From the NCBI GenBank assembly GCA_964483245.1, contig CAZABP010000004.1, forward strand, positions 62,001-126,000: a stretch of 64,000 nucleotides of DNA, written 5' to 3'. The translations under genes and the position numbers were made by a program. This DNA is from CAZABP01 sp964483245 (GTDB taxonomy: Bacteria; Planctomycetota; UBA1135; UBA2386). Below the pieces are notes generated by a model that was not told the DNA's origin, ran no database searches, and saw only the letters and a program-made list of their open reading frames with translations. Shown one piece after another: positions 29,524 through 38,611 of the stretch. Position 1 is the first letter of the stretch; each line of letters starts with the position of its first letter.

Positions 29524-31059
29524 ATGCCCGTGATCCCGCTCGGCCAGGAGCCGTTGCCGCTCGCTTCGTTGCTCGCGCTCAGCCGTGCCGGCGCGCGTGT
29601 GCAGCTCACGACGCAGGTGCGCGCCGCCGTGCAGGCCGGCCGCGCGCGCGTCGAACAGGCGGTCGCCGCCGGCCGGCGGATCTATGGCGTCAACACGGGT
29701 TTTGGCAAGCTCGCGTCCGTCGCGATCCCGCCCGATCAGCTCGCCGACCTGCAGACCAACCTGCTGCTCAGCCATGCGACCGGCGTCGGCGATCCGCTGC
29801 CGGTCGAGACCAGCCGGCTCGCGTTTGCCCTGCGGATCCACAATCTGTGCCGCGGGTTCTCTGGCGTACGGATCGAGCTGATCGAGCAGATGCTCGCGCT
29901 GTACGAGCGGGATCTGATTCCGGTGATCCCGTCGCTCGGGTCCGTCGGGGCATCCGGGGATCTCGCGCCGCTTGCGCACATGGCGCTGCCGCTGATCGGG
30001 CATGGCGAAGTCTGGCGGGATGGGAGCAGGATGCCGGGCAGCGAAGCCCTCGCGCTCGCAGGCCGGGCACCGCTTGCGCTGGCGGCGAAGGAAGGCCTCG
30101 CGCTGATCAACGGCACGCAGATCATGACCGCGATCGGTCTGCTGGCGTTCGCGCGGGCGCGCGAGCTCGCCAAGGTCGCCGACATCGCCTGCGCGACCAC
30201 GCTCGAGGCGCTGCGCGGCTCCGTGCGTCCGTTTGCGGCGCAGGTGCACGCGCTGCGCCCGCATGCGGGTCAGTGCGCGACCGCAGCGAACTTGCGGGCC
30301 CTGCTCGCCGGTTCGCAGATCGTGCCGAGCCATGCGGCGTGCGACCGCGTGCAGGATGCGTACTCGCTGCGTTGTGCGCCGCAGGTGCACGGGGCTGCCA
30401 AGGATGCGCTTGGTTACGTCGGGAACGTGCTGCGCACCGAGGCGCACGCCGTTACCGACAACCCGCTCGTCCTCGAGGACGGCGAGATCGTGTCGGCGGG
30501 CAACTTCCATGGCCAGCCGGTCAGCCAGGCCATGGACTTCCTGGGCATCGCGATCAGCACCCTTGCCAACATCAGCGAGCGCCGGATCGAGAACCTCGTG
30601 AACCCGGACATCTCCGGCTTGCCGCCGTTCCTGGCGGCACGGCCCGGCCTCGACACCGGACTGATGATCCCACAGGTCGTCGCCGCTGCGCTCGCGTCCG
30701 AGAACAAGTCGTTCGCGCATCCGTGCAGCGTCGACACCATTCCCACGTCGGCGAACCGCGAGGACCACGTGTCGATGGGCGTCACCGCCGCGCGGCATGC
30801 GCAGTGGATCGTGGCCAACACCGAGAAGGTCCTCGCGATCGAACTGCTGTGTGCGGCCCAGGGGCTGGATTGCGGCGAGCGGCTGGCGCCCGGGCGCGGC
30901 GTGCAGGCGGCGTACGTCGAGATCCGGGCGCGCGTTGCGCCGCTCGATCGGGATCGCTTCCTGGCGCCGGACCTTCGCAGCCTCGAGACCCTGATCGCCG
31001 ACGGTGCGCTCGTCGCCGCGGTCGAGGCCGCGGTCGGCGAGCTGGCCGTCGAGGGGTAG
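29524..31059 (+). CDS. hutH: histidine ammonia-lyase
   Basis: A 511-residue cytoplasmic enzyme that converts L-histidine to urocanate and ammonia, the first step of histidine breakdown. The MIO prosthetic group forms from Ala-Ser-Gly 143-145 in GSVGASGDLAP. The catalytic tyrosine lies in YGVNTGFGKL (54-63). NFHGQPVSQAMDF and the conserved ENKSFAHPCSVDTIPTS segment complete the active site. Length and motif order are normal. The ATG at 29524 is where homology begins. The partner gene hutU lies 7.5 kb downstream on the same strand. Confidence 0.96.
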   Translation: MPVIPLGQEPLPLASLLALSRAGARVQLTTQVRAAVQAGRARVEQAVAAGRRIYGVNTGFGKLASVAIPPDQLADLQTNLLLSHATGVGDPLPVETSRLAFALRIHNLCRGFSGVRIELIEQMLALYERDLIPVIPSLGSVGASGDLAPLAHMALPLIGHGEVWRDGSRMPGSEALALAGRAPLALAAKEGLALINGTQIMTAIGLLAFARARELAKVADIACATTLEALRGSVRPFAAQVHALRPHAGQCATAANLRALLAGSQIVPSHAACDRVQDAYSLRCAPQVHGAAKDALGYVGNVLRTEAHAVTDNPLVLEDGEIVSAGNFHGQPVSQAMDFLGIAISTLANISERRIENLVNPDISGLPPFLAARPGLDTGLMIPQVVAAALASENKSFAHPCSVDTIPTSANREDHVSMGVTAARHAQWIVANTEKVLAIELLCAAQGLDCGERLAPGRGVQAAYVEIRARVAPLDRDRFLAPDLRSLETLIADGALVAAVEAAVGELAVEG

Positions 31060-31085
31060 CGGCGAGTGGGTAGCATGCGGCGCCG

Positions 31086-33710
31086 GTGGAACCGGCGAAG
31101 TCGCGAACTCGATTGCTGGCGGGGCTGCTGATCGTCGCGTTTGCTGCAATCGGGTGGCTGCTGTGGGAGCGCGCGGACCGTGATGGGTCCACGGCGGATG
31201 GCGCCGGACGCGGAACGGAGCTGGCGGCGGCAGTCCTCGAGACCGAGGCGATCCGCGACGGTGACCCGCCGCGGGTCGCACCGCATGGTCATGCGTCGGG
31301 GCGAGTCGCTGCACCGGAAGCCGGCGGAGCTGTGGCGGTTTCCGGGGCGCCGGCTGATCCGCGTGCGCGCGTGCTGGTGCACGTGCTGGATGCCGACACA
31401 CAGCAGCCCGTGCCGCAGGCGTCCGTCTGGGTGTTGCCGAGTGACGCAAGCGCGGCGGCGCCGGCCGACCTCGAGCTCGTGCGAGAGAAGGACAGCGACA
31501 TGCAGGCGTGGGTCGAGCGCTTCGGGGGGCGCTTCGAGACCGATTCGAACGGCGCGGTCGAGATCCCGGCCGAAGCTCCGTGGTCGCAGGTCGTCGCACG
31601 AGCGGGCGCGCGGATCGGTTCGACGTCGATCGATGGGCGGCCGCGACACGACGCGGCCGGGCCGCAGATCCTGCTGGCGCCGGAACGGTTGCTCGCGTTC
31701 CGGGTCGTCCACCGCGAGGAAGCGGTCGCTGGGATCATCGTCGAGCTGCGTGCTGGTGCGCGCAGCGAGCGCGTGCTCTGGAGTAGGGAATCCGATGCGC
31801 ACGGGCAGGTACGTTGGCGCTGCGCCGTCGTGCCGGTGCCGGCGCGAGTCACCGTTGCGCTGCGGTTGCCGGGCAGCCGTGAGCAGCACGCGCGCGAGGT
31901 GCCGCTGGCGCCATGGCCGACCGAGAAGATCGTGCTCGAGGCTCCCGGCAGCGGAGCGGCCGAGGTGAGGTTGACCGGCACCGCGCCTGCCGGCCGTGAA
32001 GTCGCGCTTGCCGCACTCGAACCGGAACCGGCCGCGCGACCGCATGTCGAGCGGGTTGGCCGTGACGGGCGTGCGCTGTTTCGCCAGCTCGCACTCGGCA
32101 GGCGCTACGTGGCTTGGCTCGTGGGTCGCGAGAGCGTGCGCTGTGAGTTCGCGGGGCCGAGTCGAGAGGGCGAGGTCGTGCACGCATCGTTGCGCGTGCT
32201 CGAGTCCGAACGACGTCTGCGCCTTCGCGTCGTGGACCCAGCAGCGTCGCCGGTGCCCAGTGCAGTCGTGCGCGCGGTGATCACGCTCGCGCAGGAGCGG
32301 ATCCAAGTCCAGGCCACGACCGATACCGCTGGCATCCTCGAGCTGCTGCTGCCCGACCGCGCCGGAGAGCAGGTCGTGCGGCATGTCGAGTTGTGGGTCG
32401 AGCCGCATCGGCGCCGGCCCGCCATGCAGGGCCGGCTCGACCTCGACAGTGTCGTGCCGCGCGGAGTGCAGCTACCTGACCCTGTCTCCGTCTGCCCCGC
32501 TCCGGTTGTCGCGGCCGGAAAGATCCGCGGAATCGAGGGTCACTGCCTGCTGGACGCGGAGTGCACACTCGAGGCCAGCGGCATACCGGCGTCGCCCGAC
32601 GGCCGCTGGGAGCGCGTGAAGGATGCTTCGCTCATCTGGCCGGAGCCCGGCACGTTCCAGATCCATGCGTCGACGGAGTTCGATCGACTCCGTGTGTCGT
32701 GGCGCGGTGCTGCGATTGCGCCGCATGCCCCGCTCGAGTTCCGGCGCGGCAGCCTGGAGCTGGAGTTCCTGCTTCGTGCATGCGGCTCGCTGGAGCTGCC
32801 GATCCGTTGTGATGCCGGAGTTGCATTCGATGCGCTCGGTGCGCGACTCACTGCGCTCGAAGGGCAGGTGCTGCCCGACCACGCGCGTCTGGTTGCGGAG
32901 GGTTTCCGCTCGGCGCGTGTCGGACCGGACACGTTGGTGCTGGAGGCCCTGGATCTGCAAGCAGTGGGCGAGGATCCACCCATGCTGCAGTGGAGCCACC
33001 TTGCGCCTGGTCGCTACCGCATCGAAGTCTTCACCGGCGGTTCCGGCGGCACCGTGCTCGCGAGCCGGGAGCTGCATGCGCGGGCTGGCACGACCGTGCG
33101 CACGGATCCGATCGACCTGCGGGGCCGCCTCAAACGCGTCCGGATCGCAGTGCGGGACGAGAGCGGTGCACTGCTGCCCGGTCACCAAGCCGCGCATGTC
33201 TGCCACACGCGGGCTGCCGACCCGGGTGCACGCCGCACCCATGCGACCGTGCCGGTGGTCGCGGGAATCGCCGAGCTCGTTCTGGCCGAACCGACCGACC
33301 TCGTCGTCCAGGCCATTGGTCGGCCGCCGGTGGAGCTGCCGCGTGTGTTCGCCGATCAGACCGTGCAGCTGCGGGCAGGGACCGTCGTGCGCGTGCGGTT
33401 CGACACCAGCAAGCTCCCGCAGTTCGCACGCGAGTCGTTGTGCGTCTGCCTCGAGTTGCGACACGAACCGACCTACCGGCACCTCGGCGCGCAGCTCGAA
33501 CCAAGGGTCCCGCCGCCAATGGCGAGCCTTCCTCCCGGGCCGCAGCCGGTTCCCGATGACGGCATCGTCAGCTGGAGCGTGGCCGTACCGGGGAGTTATT
33601 GGATCCGGGCGCTGGAGGGCGTGCGTCTGGGTGAGCCGGCGCGGTTCGATCCGCCGGTGCTGCGGGTGAGCGGTGGCCGGAGGCAGGAGTTTCGCGTGGA
33701 GGTACGGTGA
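31086..33710 (+). CDS. large membrane-anchored protein with carboxypeptidase-regulatory-like domains (paralogue 1)
   Basis: 874 residues from a GTG at 31086, 26 bases after hutH. One N-terminal membrane segment (LLAGLLIVAFAAIGWLLW) acts as signal or anchor; the rest should be periplasmic. The first domain, VLVHVLDADTQQPVPQASVWVL, resembles a carboxypeptidase-regulatory (CnaB-like) beta sandwich. Further beta-rich modules follow, ending with VPGSYWIRALEG and a terminal FRVEVR. The next gene has the same layout and about the same length, so the two arose by tandem duplication. Function unknown; no enzyme motif seen. Confidence 0.8.
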   Translation: MEPAKSRTRLLAGLLIVAFAAIGWLLWERADRDGSTADGAGRGTELAAAVLETEAIRDGDPPRVAPHGHASGRVAAPEAGGAVAVSGAPADPRARVLVHVLDADTQQPVPQASVWVLPSDASAAAPADLELVREKDSDMQAWVERFGGRFETDSNGAVEIPAEAPWSQVVARAGARIGSTSIDGRPRHDAAGPQILLAPERLLAFRVVHREEAVAGIIVELRAGARSERVLWSRESDAHGQVRWRCAVVPVPARVTVALRLPGSREQHAREVPLAPWPTEKIVLEAPGSGAAEVRLTGTAPAGREVALAALEPEPAARPHVERVGRDGRALFRQLALGRRYVAWLVGRESVRCEFAGPSREGEVVHASLRVLESERRLRLRVVDPAASPVPSAVVRAVITLAQERIQVQATTDTAGILELLLPDRAGEQVVRHVELWVEPHRRRPAMQGRLDLDSVVPRGVQLPDPVSVCPAPVVAAGKIRGIEGHCLLDAECTLEASGIPASPDGRWERVKDASLIWPEPGTFQIHASTEFDRLRVSWRGAAIAPHAPLEFRRGSLELEFLLRACGSLELPIRCDAGVAFDALGARLTALEGQVLPDHARLVAEGFRSARVGPDTLVLEALDLQAVGEDPPMLQWSHLAPGRYRIEVFTGGSGGTVLASRELHARAGTTVRTDPIDLRGRLKRVRIAVRDESGALLPGHQAAHVCHTRAADPGARRTHATVPVVAGIAELVLAEPTDLVVQAIGRPPVELPRVFADQTVQLRAGTVVRVRFDTSKLPQFARESLCVCLELRHEPTYRHLGAQLEPRVPPPMASLPPGPQPVPDDGIVSWSVAVPGSYWIRALEGVRLGEPARFDPPVLRVSGGRRQEFRVEVR

Positions 33711-33738
33711 CGGGTCCGCGCGAGGTGGTGTGGGCAAC

Positions 33739-36432
33739 GTGACACGTCGACTTGGTCTCCTGCTGTTGCTGACGTGCGTCTTGGCCGGCGGTGCACTCTG
33801 GCTCGTCAGTCTTGTCGAGGGTGCTCGGATCGGCGCGGTTGCTGGCGATGCATCCGAACCGTCCCTGTCGGGCCGGCTGTCGGAGCCCTCCAGCGCGCAC
33901 GACACTGTAGCTCAGGATCCACGGACGGTTCCCGCCGAAATGTGGAACGACGACGAGCGCGCGAAGCGTGCCGAAGTCGTCGGAGCAGCACCGCGCCGCA
34001 CGATCGATGTGCTCGTCGTCGACGGAACGACGCAGCAGCCGGTGCAGGGCGCGAGCGTGTGGGTGCTCGCATCCACGGCAGAGACGTATCGGGGGATGCC
34101 GGCGCTCGTGCGTCAGCGGATGGAGGCGGACCGCGAAGGCTGGGTGCGCGAGCATTCCGAGGCAGTGCGCACGGACCGGGACGGAACCGCGCCGGTGCCG
34201 ATGCCGGAGACCGGCGTGCTTCACGTCATGGCGCGTGCGGACGAGCGCTTCGGTGAGATCTGGATCGCGAGCGATCGGCCGGCTCCGACTGATGGGTATC
34301 GGATCGAGCTCGAAGCGGACCTGGAACTGCGCTTCCGCGTCGTCGGACCGAGCGGAGAGCCAGTCGAGGGCGCGCGGTTGCTGCTCGAGTTCCCTCGTCG
34401 TGTCGACGCGAGGCTCGGTGTGACCGCACACCATCGCGTCGAGCCGGCGGGAGCGGATGGACGGTGCTGCGTACGGCACGCGCAGCAGGTCTTCCGTGGC
34501 CTGCTGCCTTCTGCGGCCGGGCAGAAGCAAGTGCGCGTCCTGCTCGAGAGTCCTGGCTTTGCCCGCAAGCCCGTGGGTGCGTTTGCCGTCGAGCCATGGC
34601 CTGAGCATGAGCTTGAAGTGCGCGTGCCGACGGGCGGGACGCTCGAGGTCTCGCTCCGCGGCGCTCCTGCGGCAGCGATGCGCACGGCAGTCCTCTGGCT
34701 TGCGGAAGCGAAAGACCGGACAGCGGAAGGCACGCGTCACTTCGGCCTGAACCGTGACGCGATCCGGCAGCCCTTCGACGAGGCCGGGATCGCCCGCTTC
34801 GGCAATCTCGCACTCGGGGAGTCGTTCGCGGTCGCGGTTCACGGGCGGGAGAGCATGGGTCGGATGGTCGAGGGTCCGCGCGTCGCTGGCGAGGTCGTGC
34901 GGCACGTGCTCGATTTCGGCGAGGAGTTGCCGCGGCTCTGCTTCCGGTTGCTCGACGAGCGCGGGGAGCCGATGCGTGAGCAGCTGGTCGAGGTCTACAC
35001 GGCATTCCAGGGCGTGTGGGGATCGCTGCGCACGAAGACGGACCGGTCGGGTCGTGCGTCCGCAGAATGCTGGCACCATTCGCGCAAGCTGGAGCTCGCG
35101 TCGATCGAGTTTCGCGTCGCGTTGCAGCCAGCGCTGCCGAAGCTCCGGCATCGGGTCGATATCGGCCGGGTCCTCAGCCCGGGCGCGAACGAACTCGGCG
35201 ACGTCCGGGTCATGACTCCGCCATTGCTGGCGGAAGGCGTCGTCCGAGGGCTGGAACCGTCAACGCTGCGCGGCTCCGCATTCCATGCGGAAGCCTCGTC
35301 GCGTGACTCGGGCGGGCGGGAGACTTGGCAAGGCGTGCTGAATCTGACCACCGTGTGGGGTGAGGAAGGCCGCTTCCGCGTTCACGGCTCAAGTGATGCA
35401 GAGATCATCCGGCTGCGCCTGCTTGGCGACGGTGTACCCGGCCGGGAGCCGGTTCCGATACGGCGCGGGGCGAGCGGAGTGCTGCTCGCCTTCGAGCGAC
35501 CGGCGACGATCGAGCTGCCGATACGGTGGCCGGAGGATCCGCTCTTGGTTCCAGTTCGTGGTGAACTGCGCGCGGCAGGCGGGCAGCTGCTGCCGGAGGG
35601 TGTCGACAGTGTGCAGGAGCGGCTCATGGGGACCAGCGGCGAGCGCGTGATGTGGTTCCAGCCGCGCAAGGCGATGGTCGGGCAGCCGGACTCCGAGTTT
35701 CCCACCCGGCTGCGTTGGCATGGTCTTGCTCCAGGCGACTACGTCATCGAACTGCTGCAGGATGCGCAGCCTGCTCCGGTTGCCGTGCGGACCGCGCGCG
35801 TTGCTGCTGGGGAGACCCTCTGTCTACCGCCGGTCGAGCTGATCCACCCGCGCGAGATCCGGGTCGAACTCCAAGACGCGAGCGGGCGCCGCCTGGGTAC
35901 CGAGGACGAGGCAGTCGTGCTGATCAAGAGCCCGACCCAGAATGCCGCCTGGCGCGGAGTGCGCATCACCGACGGCGTTGCAGTTCTCTCGCTGCATCAG
36001 CCGGCCGATCTGGTCGTCTACACCGCAGGCCGGCCCCCGCACGAAGTCCGCGCAGTTTTCCGGGATCAGGTGGTGCGTCTGCCTGAGGGGCGCCGGCTGA
36101 GTGTGCAGCTCGCGTTCGATCCCGCCTTTGCTGGATCCCGCGCCTGGCTCGTCCAGCTTTCCTTCGCCGACGTTGCTGCTGACATGGGGCGATTCGAGAC
36201 CGCGTCCGGATCCGGTGTCCGAGCCAGCCTCGTGAGCCCGCGGCCCCCGGGGAGCATGCCTTTGCCGGCTGATGGCCGGCTGTCGTGGGAGGTCCCCGTG
36301 CCAGGCGAGTATCGGCTCGAGTTGATCAGCACGCACGATGCGCGGGAGGTTTCCCGCAAGCCGGTGCTCGATCCCGCGGTGATCCACGTCGGCACGGACC
36401 CCATCCACGAAGTCTCCGTCCGCGCACGCTGA
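33739..36432 (+). CDS. large membrane-anchored protein with carboxypeptidase-regulatory-like domains (paralogue 2)
   Basis: 897 residues from a GTG at 33739, ten bases after GAGGTGG; a GTG at 33730 or an upstream start inside the previous gene is possible. The N-terminal segment RLGLLLLLTCVLAGGALWL is a signal anchor. IDVLVVDGTTQQPVQGASVW aligns directly with the paralogue upstream. Matching modules continue along the protein (FGNLALGESFAVAVHGRESM against the upstream FRQLALGRRYVAWLVGRESV). The C-terminus has VPGEYRLELISTHDAREVS. The two proteins have diverged strongly, so the duplication is not recent. Role unknown. Confidence 0.8.
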   Translation: MTRRLGLLLLLTCVLAGGALWLVSLVEGARIGAVAGDASEPSLSGRLSEPSSAHDTVAQDPRTVPAEMWNDDERAKRAEVVGAAPRRTIDVLVVDGTTQQPVQGASVWVLASTAETYRGMPALVRQRMEADREGWVREHSEAVRTDRDGTAPVPMPETGVLHVMARADERFGEIWIASDRPAPTDGYRIELEADLELRFRVVGPSGEPVEGARLLLEFPRRVDARLGVTAHHRVEPAGADGRCCVRHAQQVFRGLLPSAAGQKQVRVLLESPGFARKPVGAFAVEPWPEHELEVRVPTGGTLEVSLRGAPAAAMRTAVLWLAEAKDRTAEGTRHFGLNRDAIRQPFDEAGIARFGNLALGESFAVAVHGRESMGRMVEGPRVAGEVVRHVLDFGEELPRLCFRLLDERGEPMREQLVEVYTAFQGVWGSLRTKTDRSGRASAECWHHSRKLELASIEFRVALQPALPKLRHRVDIGRVLSPGANELGDVRVMTPPLLAEGVVRGLEPSTLRGSAFHAEASSRDSGGRETWQGVLNLTTVWGEEGRFRVHGSSDAEIIRLRLLGDGVPGREPVPIRRGASGVLLAFERPATIELPIRWPEDPLLVPVRGELRAAGGQLLPEGVDSVQERLMGTSGERVMWFQPRKAMVGQPDSEFPTRLRWHGLAPGDYVIELLQDAQPAPVAVRTARVAAGETLCLPPVELIHPREIRVELQDASGRRLGTEDEAVVLIKSPTQNAAWRGVRITDGVAVLSLHQPADLVVYTAGRPPHEVRAVFRDQVVRLPEGRRLSVQLAFDPAFAGSRAWLVQLSFADVAADMGRFETASGSGVRASLVSPRPPGSMPLPADGRLSWEVPVPGEYRLELISTHDAREVSRKPVLDPAVIHVGTDPIHEVSVRAR

Positions 36433-36504
36433 AGTCGCACCGGTCGGGGGAGCTGCAGCACCCGCGAGCGGGGAGATCCTTGCTTCCGTGCGCGATTTTC
36501 GGCC

Positions 36505-36526
36505 TGGAATGGGCCTTCTCATTCCA
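36505..36526. promoter_or_regulatory. inverted repeat before the DUF222-like gene
   Basis: TGGAATG (36505-36511) and CATTCCA (36520-36526) form a 7-bp stem around an eight-base loop, eight bases before the GTG of the next gene. It could be the end of the preceding transcript or a leader element; nothing separates these options. Confidence 0.3.
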
Positions 36527-36534
36527 CATCGTGC

Positions 36535-37512
36535 GTGGAACCAAGAACTGCACTCGAACTCTCCGACACGGAGGGATTGAAGATCCAGCTGACGCCCGGC
36601 CTTCGCAGCGACGAGATGGAGCGCCGGCTCCTGCTCGCCTGGCGTGCGGGTGAAGTCTGCAACCGCGCGCTCTCGTTCTATCTCGCCGACATGGACGAGC
36701 GTCGCCTGCACCTCGAGCTCGGCCACCCGACGACCGTCACGTTCGCCGTGAAGCGGTTGGGCCTCAGCAAGCGACGGGCGCGCGATCTGCTCGCCGCCGG
36801 ACGCAAGCTCGCACGGCTGCCGAAGCTCGACCACGCGCTATCCGTCGGTGAGCTCACATGGTCCAAGGTCCGGCTGGTGGCGCGCATCGCCACGCCGGAT
36901 ACCGAGCAGGCCTGGATCGAGCAGATCCGGCCGCTGACGCACGAGGAGGTGCACGCGATGGTGCGTCGCGCGCGTGAGGGCGATCCCCCCGGTCGCACTG
37001 ACGCTCGCGCAGCAGTGCATCGCGTCAAGCGCCTCACGATGAACGCCGCGCAGTGCCGGGCCTGGGAGCGAGTCCGGCGCGAGCTCGCAGTGGCTACGGG
37101 CGCAGTCGTGATCCGGGACGAGGACGTCCTCAACGCGCTGCTGCGCTCCTACTCCCAACCGCACACGGCGTCCGCGGCAGGGCCCGGGCGCGCACCCGGA
37201 CGCAGGCCGACCCGCGCCACGAGTGAAACGCCCGCGCCGACGCGCGCGGAGGGTGCTCAGCTGAGCACCCGCGTCGCAGCCCGTACCACGAAGATCCGCA
37301 AGCCGGCTGATCCGGCAGGCCCGACGCGTGTGCGACGCCGGCAGGGCGCCGACCGGCGCACGAGCAACGCCTCTGGGCAAGAGCCGAAGCGCTTCGACTC
37401 GAGGCCGCCCTTCCTGGACCCAGCATGGTGGGACCGTCCGGATGGGTACTTCGAGTGGACCTCCGAGGGCGACCGCATCTGGATCGAATGGAAGCCCGAA
37501 TCCCCCCGATGA
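36535..37512 (+). CDS. DUF222-like protein lacking an HNH nuclease domain
   Basis: 325 residues from a GTG at 36535; the start is not firm. Residues about 25-170 are helical and contain ALSVGELTWSKVRLVARIATPDTE and PLTHEEVHAMVRRAREGD. This resembles the N-terminal region of DUF222/HNH-type proteins, which usually end in an HNH nuclease. Here residues 210-300 are Arg/Pro/Thr-rich and disordered-looking, and the end (PAWWDRPDGYFEWTSEGDRIWIEW) has no His-Asn-His motif. It may be a remnant or a DNA-binding relative of a mobile family. The family call is moderate. Confidence 0.6.
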   Translation: MEPRTALELSDTEGLKIQLTPGLRSDEMERRLLLAWRAGEVCNRALSFYLADMDERRLHLELGHPTTVTFAVKRLGLSKRRARDLLAAGRKLARLPKLDHALSVGELTWSKVRLVARIATPDTEQAWIEQIRPLTHEEVHAMVRRAREGDPPGRTDARAAVHRVKRLTMNAAQCRAWERVRRELAVATGAVVIRDEDVLNALLRSYSQPHTASAAGPGRAPGRRPTRATSETPAPTRAEGAQLSTRVAARTTKIRKPADPAGPTRVRRRQGADRRTSNASGQEPKRFDSRPPFLDPAWWDRPDGYFEWTSEGDRIWIEWKPESPR

Positions 37513-37578
37513 CTTCGCAGGCACCACGGGACGCGCCATGCTGTGCATCTTCCTCCCGATGACGGTTTGGAATCCCTG

Positions 37579-38604
37579 ATGCTCGTCTCGGTCGCATTGC
37601 TCCTGGCCCAGCAGGAGGTCCCGGTCGACTTCGTGCAGCAAGTCCGGCCGATCCTCGTGTCGCGCTGCATCGAGTGCCACGGTCCGGACGAGCAGGAAGC
37701 CGAGCTTCGTCTCGATGCGCGGCGGCATGTGTTCGGACCTGATCACGCGCTCTGGGTGGTGCGACCGGGCAGACCAGCAGAGAGTCCGCTGTTCCAACGC
37801 ATCGCACTGCCGTCGAACCACGACGACCGGATGCCGAGCGAAGGAGACCCACTGACCGCTGCGCAGATTGCGACGATCGAGCGCTGGATCCGGGAGGGGG
37901 CGCCGTGGCCGGAGGAGGATCGGGACCGATTCGAAGTCCCGACGCCGCCCGACAGCGCGCGGCCGTCGATCCACGCGGCGCTCGCGGCACTGCGGGCAGA
38001 AGGCGCGCATGCCGCTCCCGTGGCAGTGGGTCGCGAAGCGATCGAGGTCGATGTGAGTTGGCGCCGATCCCGGTTCACCGACTCCGAGTTGGGGCTGCTC
38101 GCAGGACTCGAGCCGGTCCTGGTCCGTTTGGATCTCTCACACACGGCCGTTACTCCAGCGGGGCTCCGTCGTCTCGTTCGCTACCCGCATCTGCGCGAGC
38201 TCGGAGTGGCCCGCACGGCGCTGGATGACGAGACGTTGCAGGCGCTGACGTCGCTGAGTGAGCTGGAAGTGCTGAACGTCCATGGGACGCTGATCACCGA
38301 TGCCGGCCTGCCGGAGTTGGCCAAACTGCCGCAGCTCCAGCGCGTGCACTTGTGGGACACCCGGTGCAGCGAGGCGGCAGTCGCCCGGCTACGTGGCCTG
38401 CGTCCCGACCTGAGTTGCACTACCGGAGCGCCGCCGCGTTCACGGCCCCAGGGGGCCGTGAACGCGACATGCCCCGTCACCGGCAAACCGATCGATCCTT
38501 GGCTCGTTCACGAACATGCTGGGCAGCGCATCGCGTTCTGTTGCGCACAGTGCCGCGCCATGTTCGTTGCGGATCCCGCCGCGTTCGCGGAGAAACTGAA
38601 GTGA
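37579..38604 (+). CDS. PSCyt1-type cytochrome c / leucine-rich repeat / YHS fusion protein
   Basis: 341 residues from ATG 37579, which starts a short hydrophobic leader (MLVSVALLLAQQ); the frame opens 12 codons earlier. The planctomycete cytochrome c domain starts at VDFVQQVRPILVSRCIECHG, with heme motif C30-x-x-C33-H34 and RPGRPAESPLFQRI. Residues about 155-270 are leucine-rich repeats (LDLSHTAVTPAGLRRL, LNVHGTLITDAGL). The last about 50 residues contain CPVTGKPI and AFCCAQCRAMF, a YHS-type metal-binding pattern. It is probably a periplasmic redox protein, but the partner is unknown. The gene lies just before hutU (7 bases). Confidence 0.82.
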   Translation: MLVSVALLLAQQEVPVDFVQQVRPILVSRCIECHGPDEQEAELRLDARRHVFGPDHALWVVRPGRPAESPLFQRIALPSNHDDRMPSEGDPLTAAQIATIERWIREGAPWPEEDRDRFEVPTPPDSARPSIHAALAALRAEGAHAAPVAVGREAIEVDVSWRRSRFTDSELGLLAGLEPVLVRLDLSHTAVTPAGLRRLVRYPHLRELGVARTALDDETLQALTSLSELEVLNVHGTLITDAGLPELAKLPQLQRVHLWDTRCSEAAVARLRGLRPDLSCTTGAPPRSRPQGAVNATCPVTGKPIDPWLVHEHAGQRIAFCCAQCRAMFVADPAAFAEKLK

Positions 38605-38611
38605 ATCGTCG

